Source of the DNA: Streptomyces sp. V2I9
GTDB lineage: Bacteria; Actinomycetota; Actinomycetes; Streptomycetales; Streptomycetaceae
Direction: 5' to 3'
NCBI RefSeq assembly: GCF_030817475.1
Contig: NZ_JAUSZJ010000002.1
Span: 1,541,501-1,605,500, forward strand
DNA: 64,000 bases
Positions 18,802 through 27,919 of the stretch are shown in pieces. The first letter of the stretch is position 1; the number at the start of each line of letters is the position of its first letter. The notes below the pieces were generated by a model, which worked only from the letters and a program-made list of their open reading frames with translations, had not been told where the DNA came from and ran no database searches. The position numbers were made by a program, and so were the translations under genes.

Positions 18802-20073
18802 TTACTTCCAGTCCTTCAGGAGCTTGCGGTAGGAGTCGCCGGTGGCCTTGGCGGCCTTCTCCGGCGTGGTCTGGCCGGTGAGGACCTTGGTGTACTCGAC
18901 GCGCAGCGGCTCGAAGAGGCTGCCGCCCTCGGGGATCCAGGGGCGCTCGACGGCGGTCTCGACGACCGGCTTGAAGAAGCCGACGATCTCGCTGTCGACC
19001 GCTTCCTTCTTGGCGTACGCGGAGGTGCGGGTGGGCAGCAGGTTCAGCTCGCCGGCGGCGGTGGCCTGGGAGTCCACGGACGTCATGTACTCGACGAAGG
19101 CGTAGGAGGCGTCGAGGTTCTTGGAGCCCGCGTAGACGGCGAGGTTGTGGCCGCCCTGCGGGGCGCCCTGGGCGGCGGAGCCGGCCGGGACCGGGGCGAC
19201 GCCCAGGTTGTCCTTGTCCGTGAACTCCTTGCCGGTCAGGGTGTCGGCGACGGCCCAGGGGCCGTTGATCATCATCGCGACGTCGCCGTTCTTGAACGAC
19301 TGCATCATGTTCTCCCAGCCGTCCGAGGCATCCGTCTTCGCGGTGCCGTCGTCGACCAGGTCCTTGACCGCCTTGAACGCCTTGACGCCCTCGGGCTTGT
19401 CGATGGTGACGGTCTTGGAGGCGGCGTCGACCATGTCGCCGCCCTCGCCGTACAGGAAGGAGAGGAAGTAGTACGGGTCGTCGCCGCGCAGGTAGAGGCC
19501 GGTCTTGCCGGTCTTGTCCTTGATCTTCTTGGCGACGGACTTGAGGTCGTCCAGGTCGGCGGGCGCGTCGACGCCGGCCTCCTTGAACATCTTCTTGTTG
19601 TAGAAGATGCCCATGGAGTCGATGACCTGCGGGACGGCGTAGGTCTTGCCGTCGTACTTCGTCGAGGCGACGGCCTGCTTGAGGAAGTCGTCCTCGTTCT
19701 TCAGGGCGGCGGTGCCGTCCAGCGGGGCCAGGTAGCCGAGGTTGGCGAAGTCCGGCGTCCAGGCGACCTCGGAGCGGATCACGTCGGGCGCGCCGTCACC
19801 GGCCTGGGCGGCGTTCTTGAACTTGTTCTGCGCCTCGCCGAAGGGCACGTTGACGTACTTGACGTCGACCTTCGGGTGCTGCTTCTCGAAGCCCTCGGCC
19901 AGCTTCTTGAAGACCTTGTCCTCGCTGCCGACGCTGGAGGTGTCCCACCAGGTCACCGTGCCGGAGAGCTCGCCCGAGCTCTTGCCGCCGCCGGACTCGT
20001 CGTCGCTGCCGCAGGCGGTCGCCGCGAGCGCCAGGGCCGCGACCAGGGCGGTGGCCGTTATGCCACGTCGCAT
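18802..20073 (-). CDS. malE: Maltose/maltodextrin-binding lipoprotein MalE
   Basis: A 423-residue extracellular solute-binding protein (family 1). The signal peptide ends in a lipobox (AATAC, Cys near residue 21), followed by a Ser/Gly/Asp linker and the two-lobed binding fold. It delivers maltodextrins to MalFG. The ATG has an AAGGAG ribosome-binding site. It is the first gene of the malEFG-glucosidase-lacI operon and is divergent from malR. Confidence 0.93.
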   Translation of the reverse strand: MRRGITATALVAALALAATACGSDDESGGGKSSGELSGTVTWWDTSSVGSEDKVFKKLAEGFEKQHPKVDVKYVNVPFGEAQNKFKNAAQAGDGAPDVIRSEVAWTPDFANLGYLAPLDGTAALKNEDDFLKQAVASTKYDGKTYAVPQVIDSMGIFYNKKMFKEAGVDAPADLDDLKSVAKKIKDKTGKTGLYLRGDDPYYFLSFLYGEGGDMVDAASKTVTIDKPEGVKAFKAVKDLVDDGTAKTDASDGWENMMQSFKNGDVAMMINGPWAVADTLTGKEFTDKDNLGVAPVPAGSAAQGAPQGGHNLAVYAGSKNLDASYAFVEYMTSVDSQATAAGELNLLPTRTSAYAKKEAVDSEIVGFFKPVVETAVERPWIPEGGSLFEPLRVEYTKVLTGQTTPEKAAKATGDSYRKLLKDWK

Positions 20074-20155
20074 CTGAACTCCTTCAACTGCCGTACCGCT
20101 CCGTCGCGGCGCCGGGTCGACGTGAACGTAACAAGGATGAAAGACGACCGAAAGA

Positions 20156-20177
20156 CTTTGCGGAAGATTTCTGCAAG
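20156..20177. promoter_or_regulatory. MalR-type operator at the malE promoter
   Basis: On the minus strand CTTGCAG, seven bases, then CCGCAAAG form an imperfect inverted pair of CTTGC/GCAAG half-sites. They lie just upstream of a possible -10 TACGTT (20130-20125) for malE. Confidence 0.5.
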
Positions 20178-20321
20178 CGCTGGTGATCGTTACATTCGCG
20201 TGTCCTCAAGGTTGCCGTCAACCCCCTTGACGCTCCCCTCCCACCCCTGGCAGGCGCAGGCGGGAGCGGGTGTATCCGCAGTGCGACGATCCGACCGCAG
20301 GGCGCGATCCAGGGCCGCAAG

Positions 20322-20340
20322 TCCTTGCAAGACGTTGCCG
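20322..20340. promoter_or_regulatory. CTTGCAAG operator upstream of malR
   Basis: The palindrome CTTGCAAG (20324-20331) is followed by ACGTTGC. It lies about 90 bp before the malR start, in the malE-malR divergent spacer, and may serve autoregulation or help repress malE. Confidence 0.45.
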
Positions 20341-20405
20341 GAAAGCCCGCCGCGGCCCCCCTCCGCAGCGCCCCGCACACGGTGGGCAAGAGGACACCGG
20401 CCCGG

Positions 20406-20411
20406 TACAGT
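20406..20411 (+). promoter_or_regulatory. Likely -10 element (TACAGT) for a leaderless malR transcript
   Basis: TACAGT ends 7 nt before the malR ATG with no Shine-Dalgarno sequence between them. The -35 position (TGGGCA, 17 nt upstream) is weak. Confidence 0.5.
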
Positions 20412-20418
20412 CCCGTCC

Positions 20419-21462
20419 ATGACCGCACGGCTTGCCGATATCGCAACTCAGGCGGGGGTCAGCGAAGCAACGGTCAGCCGGGTCCTGAACGGCAAACCCG
20501 GAGTCGCGGCGGCCACCCGCGAATCCGTCCTCGCGGCGCTCGACGTCCTCGGCTACGAACGTCCGGTGCGGCTGCGCAGGCGCAGTGCGGGGCTGGTCGG
20601 CCTGATCACCCCGGAGCTGGAGAACCCGATCTTCCCGGCGCTGGCGCAGGTCATCGGCCAGGCGCTGACCCGGCAGGGCTACACCCCGGTGCTGGCGACC
20701 CAGACCCCCGGCGGGTCCACCGAGGACGAACTCACCGAAATGCTGGTGGACCGGGGCGTCTCCGGCATCATCTTCGTCTCCGGGCTCCACGCGGACACCT
20801 CCGCCGACATGCAGCGCTACGAGCAACTGCGCGGCCAGGGCGTCCCCTTCGTCCTGGTGAACGGCTTCTCCGCCAAGGTGCAGGCCCCGTTCATCTCCCC
20901 GGACGACCGGGCGGCGATGCGGCTGGCGGTGACCCACCTGGTGTCGCTCGGCCACACCCGGATCGGTCTGGCGGTCGGCCCGAAGCGCTTCGTCCCCGTA
21001 CGCCGCAAGATCGAGGGCTTCCACGCGACGATGCGGGAGCAGCTCGGTCTCGCCCCGGACGAGGTGGAGGAGTTGATCCAGCACTCCCTGTACACGCTGG
21101 AGGGCGGTCAGGCAGCAGCCTCGGCCCTGATGGAGCGCGGCTGCACGGCGGTGGTGTGCGCGAGCGACATGATGGCGCTCGGGGCGATCCGGGCGGCCCG
21201 CAGGCTCTCGAAGGACGTGCCGCGCGATCTCTCCGTCGTGGGCTACGACGACTCCCCGCTCATAGCGTTCACGGACCCGCCGCTGACGACGATCCGGCAG
21301 CCGGTGACGGCGATGGGCCAGGCCGCCGTCCGCACGCTCCTGGAGGAGATCGGCGGAACCCCGGCCCCGCACAGCGAGTTCGTCTTCATGCCGGAGCTGG
21401 TGGTCCGCGGCTCGACCGCCTCGGGACCCGCAGGCGGCTCAGGGCCGGCTCCTCGTCCTTGA
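20419..21462 (+). CDS. malR: Maltose regulator MalR (LacI family)
   Basis: A 347-residue repressor beginning MTARLADIATQAGVSEATVS, as I recall for Streptomyces MalR. The DNA-binding helix-turn-helix and hinge (about 1-60) are followed by a sugar-binding domain. It is transcribed divergently from malE across a 345-bp spacer that holds two operator-like sites, and it should repress malEFG and amylase genes until maltodextrin appears. A close paralogue is encoded at 14056-15105. Confidence 0.92.
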   Translation: MTARLADIATQAGVSEATVSRVLNGKPGVAAATRESVLAALDVLGYERPVRLRRRSAGLVGLITPELENPIFPALAQVIGQALTRQGYTPVLATQTPGGSTEDELTEMLVDRGVSGIIFVSGLHADTSADMQRYEQLRGQGVPFVLVNGFSAKVQAPFISPDDRAAMRLAVTHLVSLGHTRIGLAVGPKRFVPVRRKIEGFHATMREQLGLAPDEVEELIQHSLYTLEGGQAAASALMERGCTAVVCASDMMALGAIRAARRLSKDVPRDLSVVGYDDSPLIAFTDPPLTTIRQPVTAMGQAAVRTLLEEIGGTPAPHSEFVFMPELVVRGSTASGPAGGSGPAPRP

Positions 21463-21520
21463 GGCGCAGGACGTGCGACCGGAACCCGACCGGGGGATGA
21501 TCGAAGGCAGGGGAATCTCT

Positions 21521-22522
21521 ATGGAAGACTCTCTGCCTATGGGTGAAACACAGGTGACAGCGCAGGAGGGCCGGTCGACGGCCGGTTCTTCACCCATCGC
21601 GGCCGAGGCGGTCACCGACACCGCCCCCGCGCCCTCCACCACTCCCCCGGCCTCCGGGACGTCGGGACTCATGGCCCGCTTCCGCTCGCTGCGGACGCCC
21701 GGCCGGCCCCGGCTCTGGTTCGAGATCCTGCTCATCGCGGTCAGTTACTGGCTGTACTCACTCGTGCGCAACGCGGTGCCGGAGCAGAAGGCCCAGGCGC
21801 TGCGCAACGCGGACTGGATCTGGTCGGCGGAGAAATCGCTCGGCCTCGCCTTCGAGGAATCGGTCAACCACGCGGTCAATTCCGTGACGTGGCTGATCGT
21901 GTCGATGAACTACTACTACGCGACGCTGCACTTCGTCGTGACCATCGGTGTCCTCGTCTGGCTGTTCCGCCGCCATCCGGGCCGCTACGCGGCGACGCGG
22001 CTGGTCCTCTTCGCGACGACGGCCGTGGCGCTGCTCGGGTACTACCTCTATCCGCTGGCCCCACCCCGTCTGATGAACGGCGTGAACTTCATCGACACCG
22101 TGCTCGTGCACGAGACGTGGGGTTCGATGGCCTCGGGCAACTTCAAGAACATGTCGAACCAGTACGCGGCCATGCCCTCGATGCACATCGGCTGGTCCCT
22201 CTGGTGCGGCCTGACGATCTTCGCCCTGGCCTCGGCGCCCTGGGCCCGCATCCTGGGCCTGCTCTACCCGACGCTCACCCTGGTCGTCATCGTGGCGACC
22301 GCCAACCACTTCTGGCTGGACGCGGTGGGCGGGATGATCTGCCTCGCCTTCGGTTACGCGGTCTCCCGTGTCTGGTACGGCTCGCTGCCGCAGCACCTGC
22401 CACGGTGGGTCCCCGACGGCAGGAGCCGCCTGAGAGGACTGGGGGGCAGGAAGCCCGCGCCGGAGAAGCACGGGGACCGGGCCGACGCGGACCGCCGCTC
22501 CTCCAGCCCGTCAGGCGTCTGA
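21521..22522 (+). CDS. PAP2-superfamily integral membrane protein
   Basis: A 333-residue protein with five or six predicted membrane helices after a cytoplasmic Ala/Thr/Pro-rich N-terminus of about 60 residues. The phosphatase signature is split as in the PAP2_3/inositol phosphoryltransferase-like group: QYAAMPSMHIGWSLW and, 50 residues later, ATANHFWLDAVGG, supplying the catalytic His and Asp. It probably acts on a phosphorylated lipid. I chose the ATG at 21521 (AGGGG upstream); ATGs at 21473 and 21539 are alternatives. It converges on glnE. Confidence 0.8.
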   Translation: MEDSLPMGETQVTAQEGRSTAGSSPIAAEAVTDTAPAPSTTPPASGTSGLMARFRSLRTPGRPRLWFEILLIAVSYWLYSLVRNAVPEQKAQALRNADWIWSAEKSLGLAFEESVNHAVNSVTWLIVSMNYYYATLHFVVTIGVLVWLFRRHPGRYAATRLVLFATTAVALLGYYLYPLAPPRLMNGVNFIDTVLVHETWGSMASGNFKNMSNQYAAMPSMHIGWSLWCGLTIFALASAPWARILGLLYPTLTLVVIVATANHFWLDAVGGMICLAFGYAVSRVWYGSLPQHLPRWVPDGRSRLRGLGGRKPAPEKHGDRADADRRSSSPSGV

Positions 22523-22580
22523 GGACACCGTTCCCGGCTCGTCCGGCCCCTGGTTGCCCGGCGCGTCAGGCGCGTGAGGA
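22509..22580 (+). repeat. Duplicated stop-codon region of the PAP2 gene
   Basis: CGTCAGGCGTCTGAGGA spans the gene's own TGA (22509-22525). A copy with two changes, CGTCAGGCGCGTGAGGA, lies at 22564-22580 in the convergent spacer. The spacer also has GGCGGGGCCCCGCC at 22592-22605, a possible weak bidirectional terminator. Confidence 0.5.
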
Positions 22581-22656
22581 GCGGGGGCCGGGGCGGGGCC
22601 CCGCCGAGGGGCCAGCAGCACCGCCCCGGTCCGGGGCCGTGGCCGGGGTCGGGGCC

Positions 22657-25653
22657 CTACGACACGGCCCCGTAGAACCGCTCCTCCACCACCGCGCGGG
22701 CCCGCCGCGTGATCCGCCGGTAGTCGTCCAGCATGTCCCCGACGTGCCCCGGCTCGTACCCCAGGTACCGCCCCACCGCCGCCAGCTCCCGCGACTCCGA
22801 CGGGAACGTGTCGCCCGGCCGCCCCCGTACGAGCATCACCGCGTTGCGCACCCGCGACGCCAGCACCCACGCCTCGTCCAGCGTCTGCGCCTCCTCCGCC
22901 GGGATCAGCTCCGCGGCGCACGCGGCGGCCAGCGCCTCGCGCGTCCGCGTCGTGCGCAGCCCCGGTTCCGCCCATCCGTGCTGCATCTGCATCAGCTGCA
23001 CGGTCCACTCGACGTCGCTCAGCCCGCCCCGCCCCAGCTTCGCGTGGAGCGTGGGGTCCGCGCCGCGCGGCATCCGCTCGGATTCCATGCGCGCCTTGAG
23101 CCGGCGGATCTCGCGTACGGCGTCCTCGCCGAGGCCCTCCATCGGGTACCTGAGCGGATCGATCAGCTCGACGAAGGCGCGGCCCACCTCCGCGTCGCCC
23201 GCCACCGGCTGGGCCCGCAGCAGGGCCTGGCTCTCCCAGACCAGCGACCAGCGCCGGTAGTAGGCGTCGTACGACTTCAGCGTGCGCACCATCGGCCCGG
23301 TCCTGCCCTCGGGGCGCAGGTCGGCGTCGATCAGCAGCGGCGGGTCGGCGGTCGGCAGCTGGAGCAGCCGGCGCATCTCGGAGACGACCGCGTTGGCGGC
23401 CTTGGCCGCCTCCTCGTCGCTGACGCCCTCGCGCGGCTGGTGGACGAAGAGGACGTCCGCGTCGGAGCCGTAGCTCAGCTCCTGTCCGCCGAAGCGGCCC
23501 ATGCCGATGACAGCGAACCGGGTCGGCAGGGTGTCGCCCCACCGCTCCCGTACGGCGGCCCGCAGCGCGCCCGCGATGGTGACGGCGTTGAGGTCGGTGA
23601 CGGCCGAGCCGACGCGGTCGACGAGGGCCCCGCGGTCCTGCTCGGCGGGGCTGTCCTCGGTGCCGTACGAGCCGATGATGTCGGCTGCGGTCGTACGGAA
23701 CAGCTCGCGGCGGCGCACCCCGCGCACCACCGCGACCGCCGACTCCGCGTCCCCGGCCCGGCCCACCGCGGCCAGCACCTCCTGCTCCAGGTGGGGCCGG
23801 GTGCGGGGCGTGAGCCCCTCCCGGTCGCCGAGGATCGCCACCGCCTCCGGGGCCCGCATGAGCAGGTCCGGGGCGAGGCGGCCGGCGGAGAGGACCCGGG
23901 CGAGGTTCTCCGCCGCGGCGCCCTCGTCCCGCAGGAGCCGCAGGTACCACGGGGTCTTGCCGAGCGCGTCGGACACCTTGCGGAAGCCCAGGAGCCCGGC
24001 GTCCGGGTCGGCGGAGTCCGCGAACCAGCCGAGCAGCACCGGCAGCAGGGTGCGCTGGATGGCCGCCTTGCGCGTCACCCCGGAGGAGAGGGCCTCCAGG
24101 TGCCGCAGGGCGGCGGCCGGATCGGCGTACCCGAGGGCCTCCAGACGGATCGCGGCGGCCTTCGCGCTGAGCCGGGACTCGCCGGGGGCGAGCTGGGCGA
24201 CGGCGTCCAGCAGCGGCCGGTAGAAGATCTTCTCGTGCAGCCGCCGTACGACGGAGGCGTGCCGCTTCCACGCCTTGTTCAGCTCGGCCACCGGATCGGT
24301 GCGCATCCCGAGCGAGCGGCCGAGCCGCCGCAGGTCGGCCTCGTCGTCGGGCACCAGGTGGGTGCGGCGGAGCCGGTGGAGCTGGATGCGGTGCTCCATG
24401 GCGCGCAGGAAGCGGTACGCCTCGTCGAGCTGGGCGGCGTCCGCGCGCCCCACGTACCCGCCCTCGGCGAGCTCCCGCAGCGCCTCCAGGGTGGAGCCGC
24501 TGCGCAGGGAGGCGTCGCTGCGCCCGTGCACCAGCTGGAGCAGCTGCACCGCGAACTCGACGTCCCGCAGGCCGCCGGGGCCGAGCTTCAGCTCCCGGTC
24601 GATCCGGTCGGCGGGGATGTTGTCGACGACGCGGCGGCGCATCTTCTGGACGTCGGGGACGAAGTTCTCCCGGTCGGCGGCCTGCCAGACCAGCGGGGAG
24701 ACCGCCTCCACGTACTCCGCGCCCAGCTCCGGGTCGCCGGCCACGGCGCGTGCCTTCAGCAGGGCCTGGAACTCCCAGGTCTTGGCCCACCGCTGGTAGT
24801 AGGCGAGGTGGGAGCTGAGGGTGCGCACCAGCGGCCCGTTGCGGCCCTCGGGGCGGAGGTTGGCGTCGACCTCCCAGATGGTGCCCTCGACGGTGGTCTC
24901 GGAGCAGATCCGCATCATGTGGGCGGCCAGCCGGGTGGCGGCCTGCATGGCCTTGGTCTCGTCGGTCCCGTCACGCGCCTCCGCGACGAAGATCACGTCG
25001 ACGTCGGAGACGTAGTTCAGCTCGCGCCCGCCGCACTTGCCCATCGCCACGACGGCGAGCCGGCACCGCGCGGCGTCCTCGGGAGCGGCCGTCCGGGCGA
25101 TGGCGAGGGCGGCGCGCAGGGTGGCGGTGGCGAGGTCGGCCAGTTCGGCGGCGGTCTGGGCGATGCCGGTGGTCCCGCAGACGTCCCGCGCCGCGAGGGT
25201 GAGCAGGCACCGCCGGTAGGCGACCCGCAGCGCGTCCGGGTCCGTGGCGTCGGCGAGCCCGCGCTCGAACTCGGCGATGCCCGGGTGCAGGTCGCTGGCC
25301 TCGTACGTGACGAGCGTCTGCCAGTCGCGCGGGTGCCGGGCCAGGTGGTCCCCGAGGGCCTCGGAGGCGCCGAGGACCCCGAGGAGCCGGTCGCGCAGGG
25401 GTTTGGCGGTGATGAGGGTGTCCAGCAGTACCTGCCGGTCGCCCTCCTCCCCCGCCTCCACGATCCGGACCAGGCCGCGCAGGGCCAGGTCCGGATCGGC
25501 GGTGGCCCCGAGCGCCTCCAGCAGGACCGGATCGGACCGTACGGAGGCGAGGGCGTCCAGGGCGAGGAGCTGCTCGGCGGCGGACGGGTCGGTGAATCCG
25601 TGCCGCAGCAGTCTGGTGAACGTGCTGCTTCTGCGCCCCGGCGCGGTCGTCAT
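22657..25653 (-). CDS. glnE: Bifunctional glutamine synthetase adenylyltransferase/adenylyl-removing enzyme
   Basis: A 998-residue protein made of two nucleotidyltransferase halves. The N-terminal adenylyl-removing half has CGGRELNYVSDVDVIFV and the C-terminal adenylyltransferase half has FGGQELSYGSDADVLFV, each with the metal-binding SDxD, and each is followed by a helical GlnE domain. It reversibly adenylylates GlnA1-type glutamine synthetase according to nitrogen state. The ATG at 25653 has AGGAG 6-7 nt upstream; an earlier in-frame ATG lacks this. Length and order match actinobacterial GlnE. Confidence 0.95.
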   Translation of the reverse strand: MTTAPGRRSSTFTRLLRHGFTDPSAAEQLLALDALASVRSDPVLLEALGATADPDLALRGLVRIVEAGEEGDRQVLLDTLITAKPLRDRLLGVLGASEALGDHLARHPRDWQTLVTYEASDLHPGIAEFERGLADATDPDALRVAYRRCLLTLAARDVCGTTGIAQTAAELADLATATLRAALAIARTAAPEDAARCRLAVVAMGKCGGRELNYVSDVDVIFVAEARDGTDETKAMQAATRLAAHMMRICSETTVEGTIWEVDANLRPEGRNGPLVRTLSSHLAYYQRWAKTWEFQALLKARAVAGDPELGAEYVEAVSPLVWQAADRENFVPDVQKMRRRVVDNIPADRIDRELKLGPGGLRDVEFAVQLLQLVHGRSDASLRSGSTLEALRELAEGGYVGRADAAQLDEAYRFLRAMEHRIQLHRLRRTHLVPDDEADLRRLGRSLGMRTDPVAELNKAWKRHASVVRRLHEKIFYRPLLDAVAQLAPGESRLSAKAAAIRLEALGYADPAAALRHLEALSSGVTRKAAIQRTLLPVLLGWFADSADPDAGLLGFRKVSDALGKTPWYLRLLRDEGAAAENLARVLSAGRLAPDLLMRAPEAVAILGDREGLTPRTRPHLEQEVLAAVGRAGDAESAVAVVRGVRRRELFRTTAADIIGSYGTEDSPAEQDRGALVDRVGSAVTDLNAVTIAGALRAAVRERWGDTLPTRFAVIGMGRFGGQELSYGSDADVLFVHQPREGVSDEEAAKAANAVVSEMRRLLQLPTADPPLLIDADLRPEGRTGPMVRTLKSYDAYYRRWSLVWESQALLRAQPVAGDAEVGRAFVELIDPLRYPMEGLGEDAVREIRRLKARMESERMPRGADPTLHAKLGRGGLSDVEWTVQLMQMQHGWAEPGLRTTRTREALAAACAAELIPAEEAQTLDEAWVLASRVRNAVMLVRGRPGDTFPSESRELAAVGRYLGYEPGHVGDMLDDYRRITRRARAVVEERFYGAVS

Positions 25654-25738
25654 CCCGTGCTCTCCTGCCAGCCGAACCGAATGCGTAGCGTGGTGTCGCG
25701 GTGCCACGGCCCCGTCGCCGCGTCACAGCCCTTCGAGC

Positions 25739-26587
25739 CTAGTCGTGCGGTGCCGCGTTCGGGGTGGCGGCGGCCCCGGTGAGCTGTGCGGTCGCGCTCT
25801 TCGCCGTTTCCCTCGTCCCGGCGAGGACGGTGGCGTACAACTCCTCGGAGACCAGGACGCGGGGGCTCAGCCCGGCGGCGCGCAGGATCTCGACCGCCGT
25901 GTCCCGCTGCCGCTCGCTCGCCTCCACGAACAGGCTGCCGCCGGGCGCGAGCCACCCGGGTGCCTCGGCGGCGACCCGGCGCATGACGTCGAGCCCGTCG
26001 CCGCCCCCGTCCAGGGCCACGCGCGGTTCGTGAACGCGGGCTTCGGGGGGCAGGAGCGCGACGTCACCGGTGGGGACGTAGGGGACGTTGGCCAGGAGTA
26101 CGTCGATCCGGCCGCGCAGGGTGTCGGGCAGAGGGCCGAAGAGGTCGCCCTCGTACACGTGCCCCAGCTCGCCGACGTTGCGCCGGGCGCACCGTACGGC
26201 GGCGGGTTCGACATCGCACGCGTGCAGTTCGGCGGTGTCCGCCGCGGCGGCGAGGGCGACGCCCAGGGCACCGGAACCGCAGCAGAGGTCGACGACGACG
26301 GCCCTCCGGGGCGCGAGCGCGGCGGCCTGGGCCACGAGGAACTCCGTACGGCGGCGGGGCACGAAGACGCCGGCGCCCACGGCGTAGCGGCGGCCGCCGA
26401 ACTCCGCCCAGCCCAGGAGGTGTTCGAGCGGCAGCCCGGCGGCGCGGCGCTCGACGAGGGAGGACAGGTCGTCAGGGGTGGCGGCGGCCTCGTGCAGGAG
26501 GCGGGCCTCGTCCTCGGCGAAGACGCAGCCGGCGCGGCGGAGGGCGAGGACGGTGTCGGAGAGGGAACCGATGGGGTGAACGGACAT
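25739..26587 (-). CDS. PrmC-related putative protein-(glutamine-N5) methyltransferase
   Basis: A 282-residue class I methyltransferase. Residues 60-85 resemble the PrmC substrate domain, motif I is DLCCGSGALG (100-109), and the NPPY motif that positions the glutamine amide is NVPY (167-170). That variant marks a PrmC-like subfamily whose substrate is not release factor. It ends 85 bp before glnE, but the glnE start has its own ribosome-binding site. The start is the ATG at 26587. Confidence 0.8.
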   Translation of the reverse strand: MSVHPIGSLSDTVLALRRAGCVFAEDEARLLHEAAATPDDLSSLVERRAAGLPLEHLLGWAEFGGRRYAVGAGVFVPRRRTEFLVAQAAALAPRRAVVVDLCCGSGALGVALAAAADTAELHACDVEPAAVRCARRNVGELGHVYEGDLFGPLPDTLRGRIDVLLANVPYVPTGDVALLPPEARVHEPRVALDGGGDGLDVMRRVAAEAPGWLAPGGSLFVEASERQRDTAVEILRAAGLSPRVLVSEELYATVLAGTRETAKSATAQLTGAAATPNAAPHD

Positions 26588-27035
26588 ACGAGCGGAGCCT
26601 TTCGGGGAAACCGATGGGCGCTCGGCGATCGTCCTAGTGCGTCCGGCGGGCCGCTGGTGCGGCTGTCATCACTACCGGTCGTACGACGTGATCGCGCGGG
26701 GTGAGCACCCAGCCTGATCCAGCGGTAATGGGTCTCACCTCCTCGGTCGGTCACGTCGTCCCCGTGGTGTACGGGGATCGCGCGCGGGTCTGCCCGGTGG
26801 GGGGCCTGCGCGGGTCGTAACAGTACAACAGCCCGCTTCCGCACGCGGACCAGGTGCGGAAGCGGGCGACGACCACCGGCTCGGCCTCGCCGGTCGTGGA
26901 CATGAGGCGACCGGCGTCGGCCGGGGGACTGCTCGGGGTGCTGAGCCGTCGGACGTCACGGGCGGCGACGAGCACGGCCCGCCGTCGGCGAAGCGCGGGG
27001 AGACCCGCGCCGGTGGGCGAGCGGCCGCGCCCGGC
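26588..27035. other. 448-bp spacer without a supported gene
   Basis: It holds the promoter region of the PrmC-like gene near 26600-26740 and one strong stem-loop (26831-26867). Short open frames on the minus strand (26751-26975) run through that stem and lack a ribosome-binding site, so I do not call them. Confidence 0.6.
26831..26867 (-). terminator. Hairpin terminator downstream of gntR
   Basis: GCCCGCTTCCGCAC (26831-26844) pairs perfectly over 14 bp with 26854-26867 around a 9-nt loop. On the minus strand it is followed by TGTTGTACTGTT, a T-enriched tail, 170 nt after the gntR stop. Confidence 0.7.
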
Positions 27036-27800
27036 TCAGGAACCCGGCCGCCTCACGCGGATCTCATAGGCGATCTCCCAGCGGATGTCCGGCACGACGA
27101 TGTCGGCGGTCTCCACGGGGCGGCCCTCGTCGTCGAAGTACGTGCGCTCGATCGCGATGACGAGGTCGCCGACGGAGATCCCGAGCAGGTTGGCCTGTTC
27201 CCGCGTCGCGCGGGCCGGGCGGACCAGCTCGATACCGGTGGCGATGTCCACGCCGATGGACCGCATGCGCTCCACGACGCCGATCTTGCCGAGCGGGCCC
27301 ATCTCCGGGAGCAGGACGGGCGTCCCGTCCGTGATGGCCATCGGCTCCCAGCTCTTGGCGAGTTGGACGGGCATGCCGTCGGCGAGGAACTCGTAGTCCG
27401 TCACGACGCAGGGGTCGCCCGGCTCGATCGCCAGCCGTTCGGCGATGTCCTCCGTGGCGGGGACGCGCGCCGCGCTGGTGCACTCCCAGTCCGCCTCGTG
27501 GTCGAGCTCCTTCATGTTCGAGGCGAAGGGGCCCGAGCCGCGCTGCTCGCTGTGGCGTGAGCGGACCATGCGCCGCCGCTCCCTGGGCCGGCGGACGTAC
27601 GTGCCCGAACCGGCGCGGCCTTCGAGGATGCCCTCGACGATCAGGTGCTCCATCGCCCGCTGCGCCACGGACGGACCGACACCGAACTCCTCGGCGAACC
27701 GCGCACGGGACGGCAGCTTGTCCCCGACCGCCCATTCACCGGCCCGCACGCGAGCCCGCAGCTCGTCCGCCACCTTCAAGTACGACTTATCACGTGGCAT
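27036..27800 (-). CDS. GntR family regulator with UTRA ligand domain
   Basis: A 254-residue HutC-type regulator. The winged helix is at about 1-70 (LKVADELRARVRAGEW...FGVGPSVAQRAMEHL) and the UTRA sensor domain at about 95-245. Such GntR proteins are frequent on Streptomyces plasmids and integrative elements (KorSA-like), usually beside small genes as here. The ATG has GGAG upstream. It is divergent from a chain of small ORFs across an unusually AT-rich spacer, which likely contains its operator. Confidence 0.88.
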   Translation of the reverse strand: MPRDKSYLKVADELRARVRAGEWAVGDKLPSRARFAEEFGVGPSVAQRAMEHLIVEGILEGRAGSGTYVRRPRERRRMVRSRHSEQRGSGPFASNMKELDHEADWECTSAARVPATEDIAERLAIEPGDPCVVTDYEFLADGMPVQLAKSWEPMAITDGTPVLLPEMGPLGKIGVVERMRSIGVDIATGIELVRPARATREQANLLGISVGDLVIAIERTYFDDEGRPVETADIVVPDIRWEIAYEIRVRRPGS

Positions 27801-27919
27801 TTGAGCAGCTCCGTGTGTTCGGCGTCGATATGGGCGTCGCTGTTGACAAAGCTAACCCATCAGGTTGAAGCTGAATACTCAGCATTACATGGAGTGACAA
27901 GAGGCCCCGGGGGAGAAGT
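27801..27919. promoter_or_regulatory. AT-rich divergent promoter/operator between gntR and the small ORFs
   Basis: This spacer is clearly poorer in GC than its surroundings. It contains TTGACA (27843-27848), TTGAAG (27865-27870) and the partial palindrome CTGAATACTCAG (27871-27882), which could be a -35 element and a GntR-type operator. No confident -10 can be assigned. Confidence 0.4.

Noticed and set aside
22592..22637. Strong terminator between the PAP2 gene and glnE
   Set aside because: The GC palindromes there (GGCGGGGCCCCGCC and GCCCCGG-T-CCGGGGC) have no or one-base loops, so a stable hairpin would need to melt inner pairs; I only mention them under the repeat entry.
26751..26975. Short minus-strand ORF downstream of gntR
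   Set aside because: It runs through a perfect 14-bp hairpin, has no ribosome-binding site and shows no recognisable motif.
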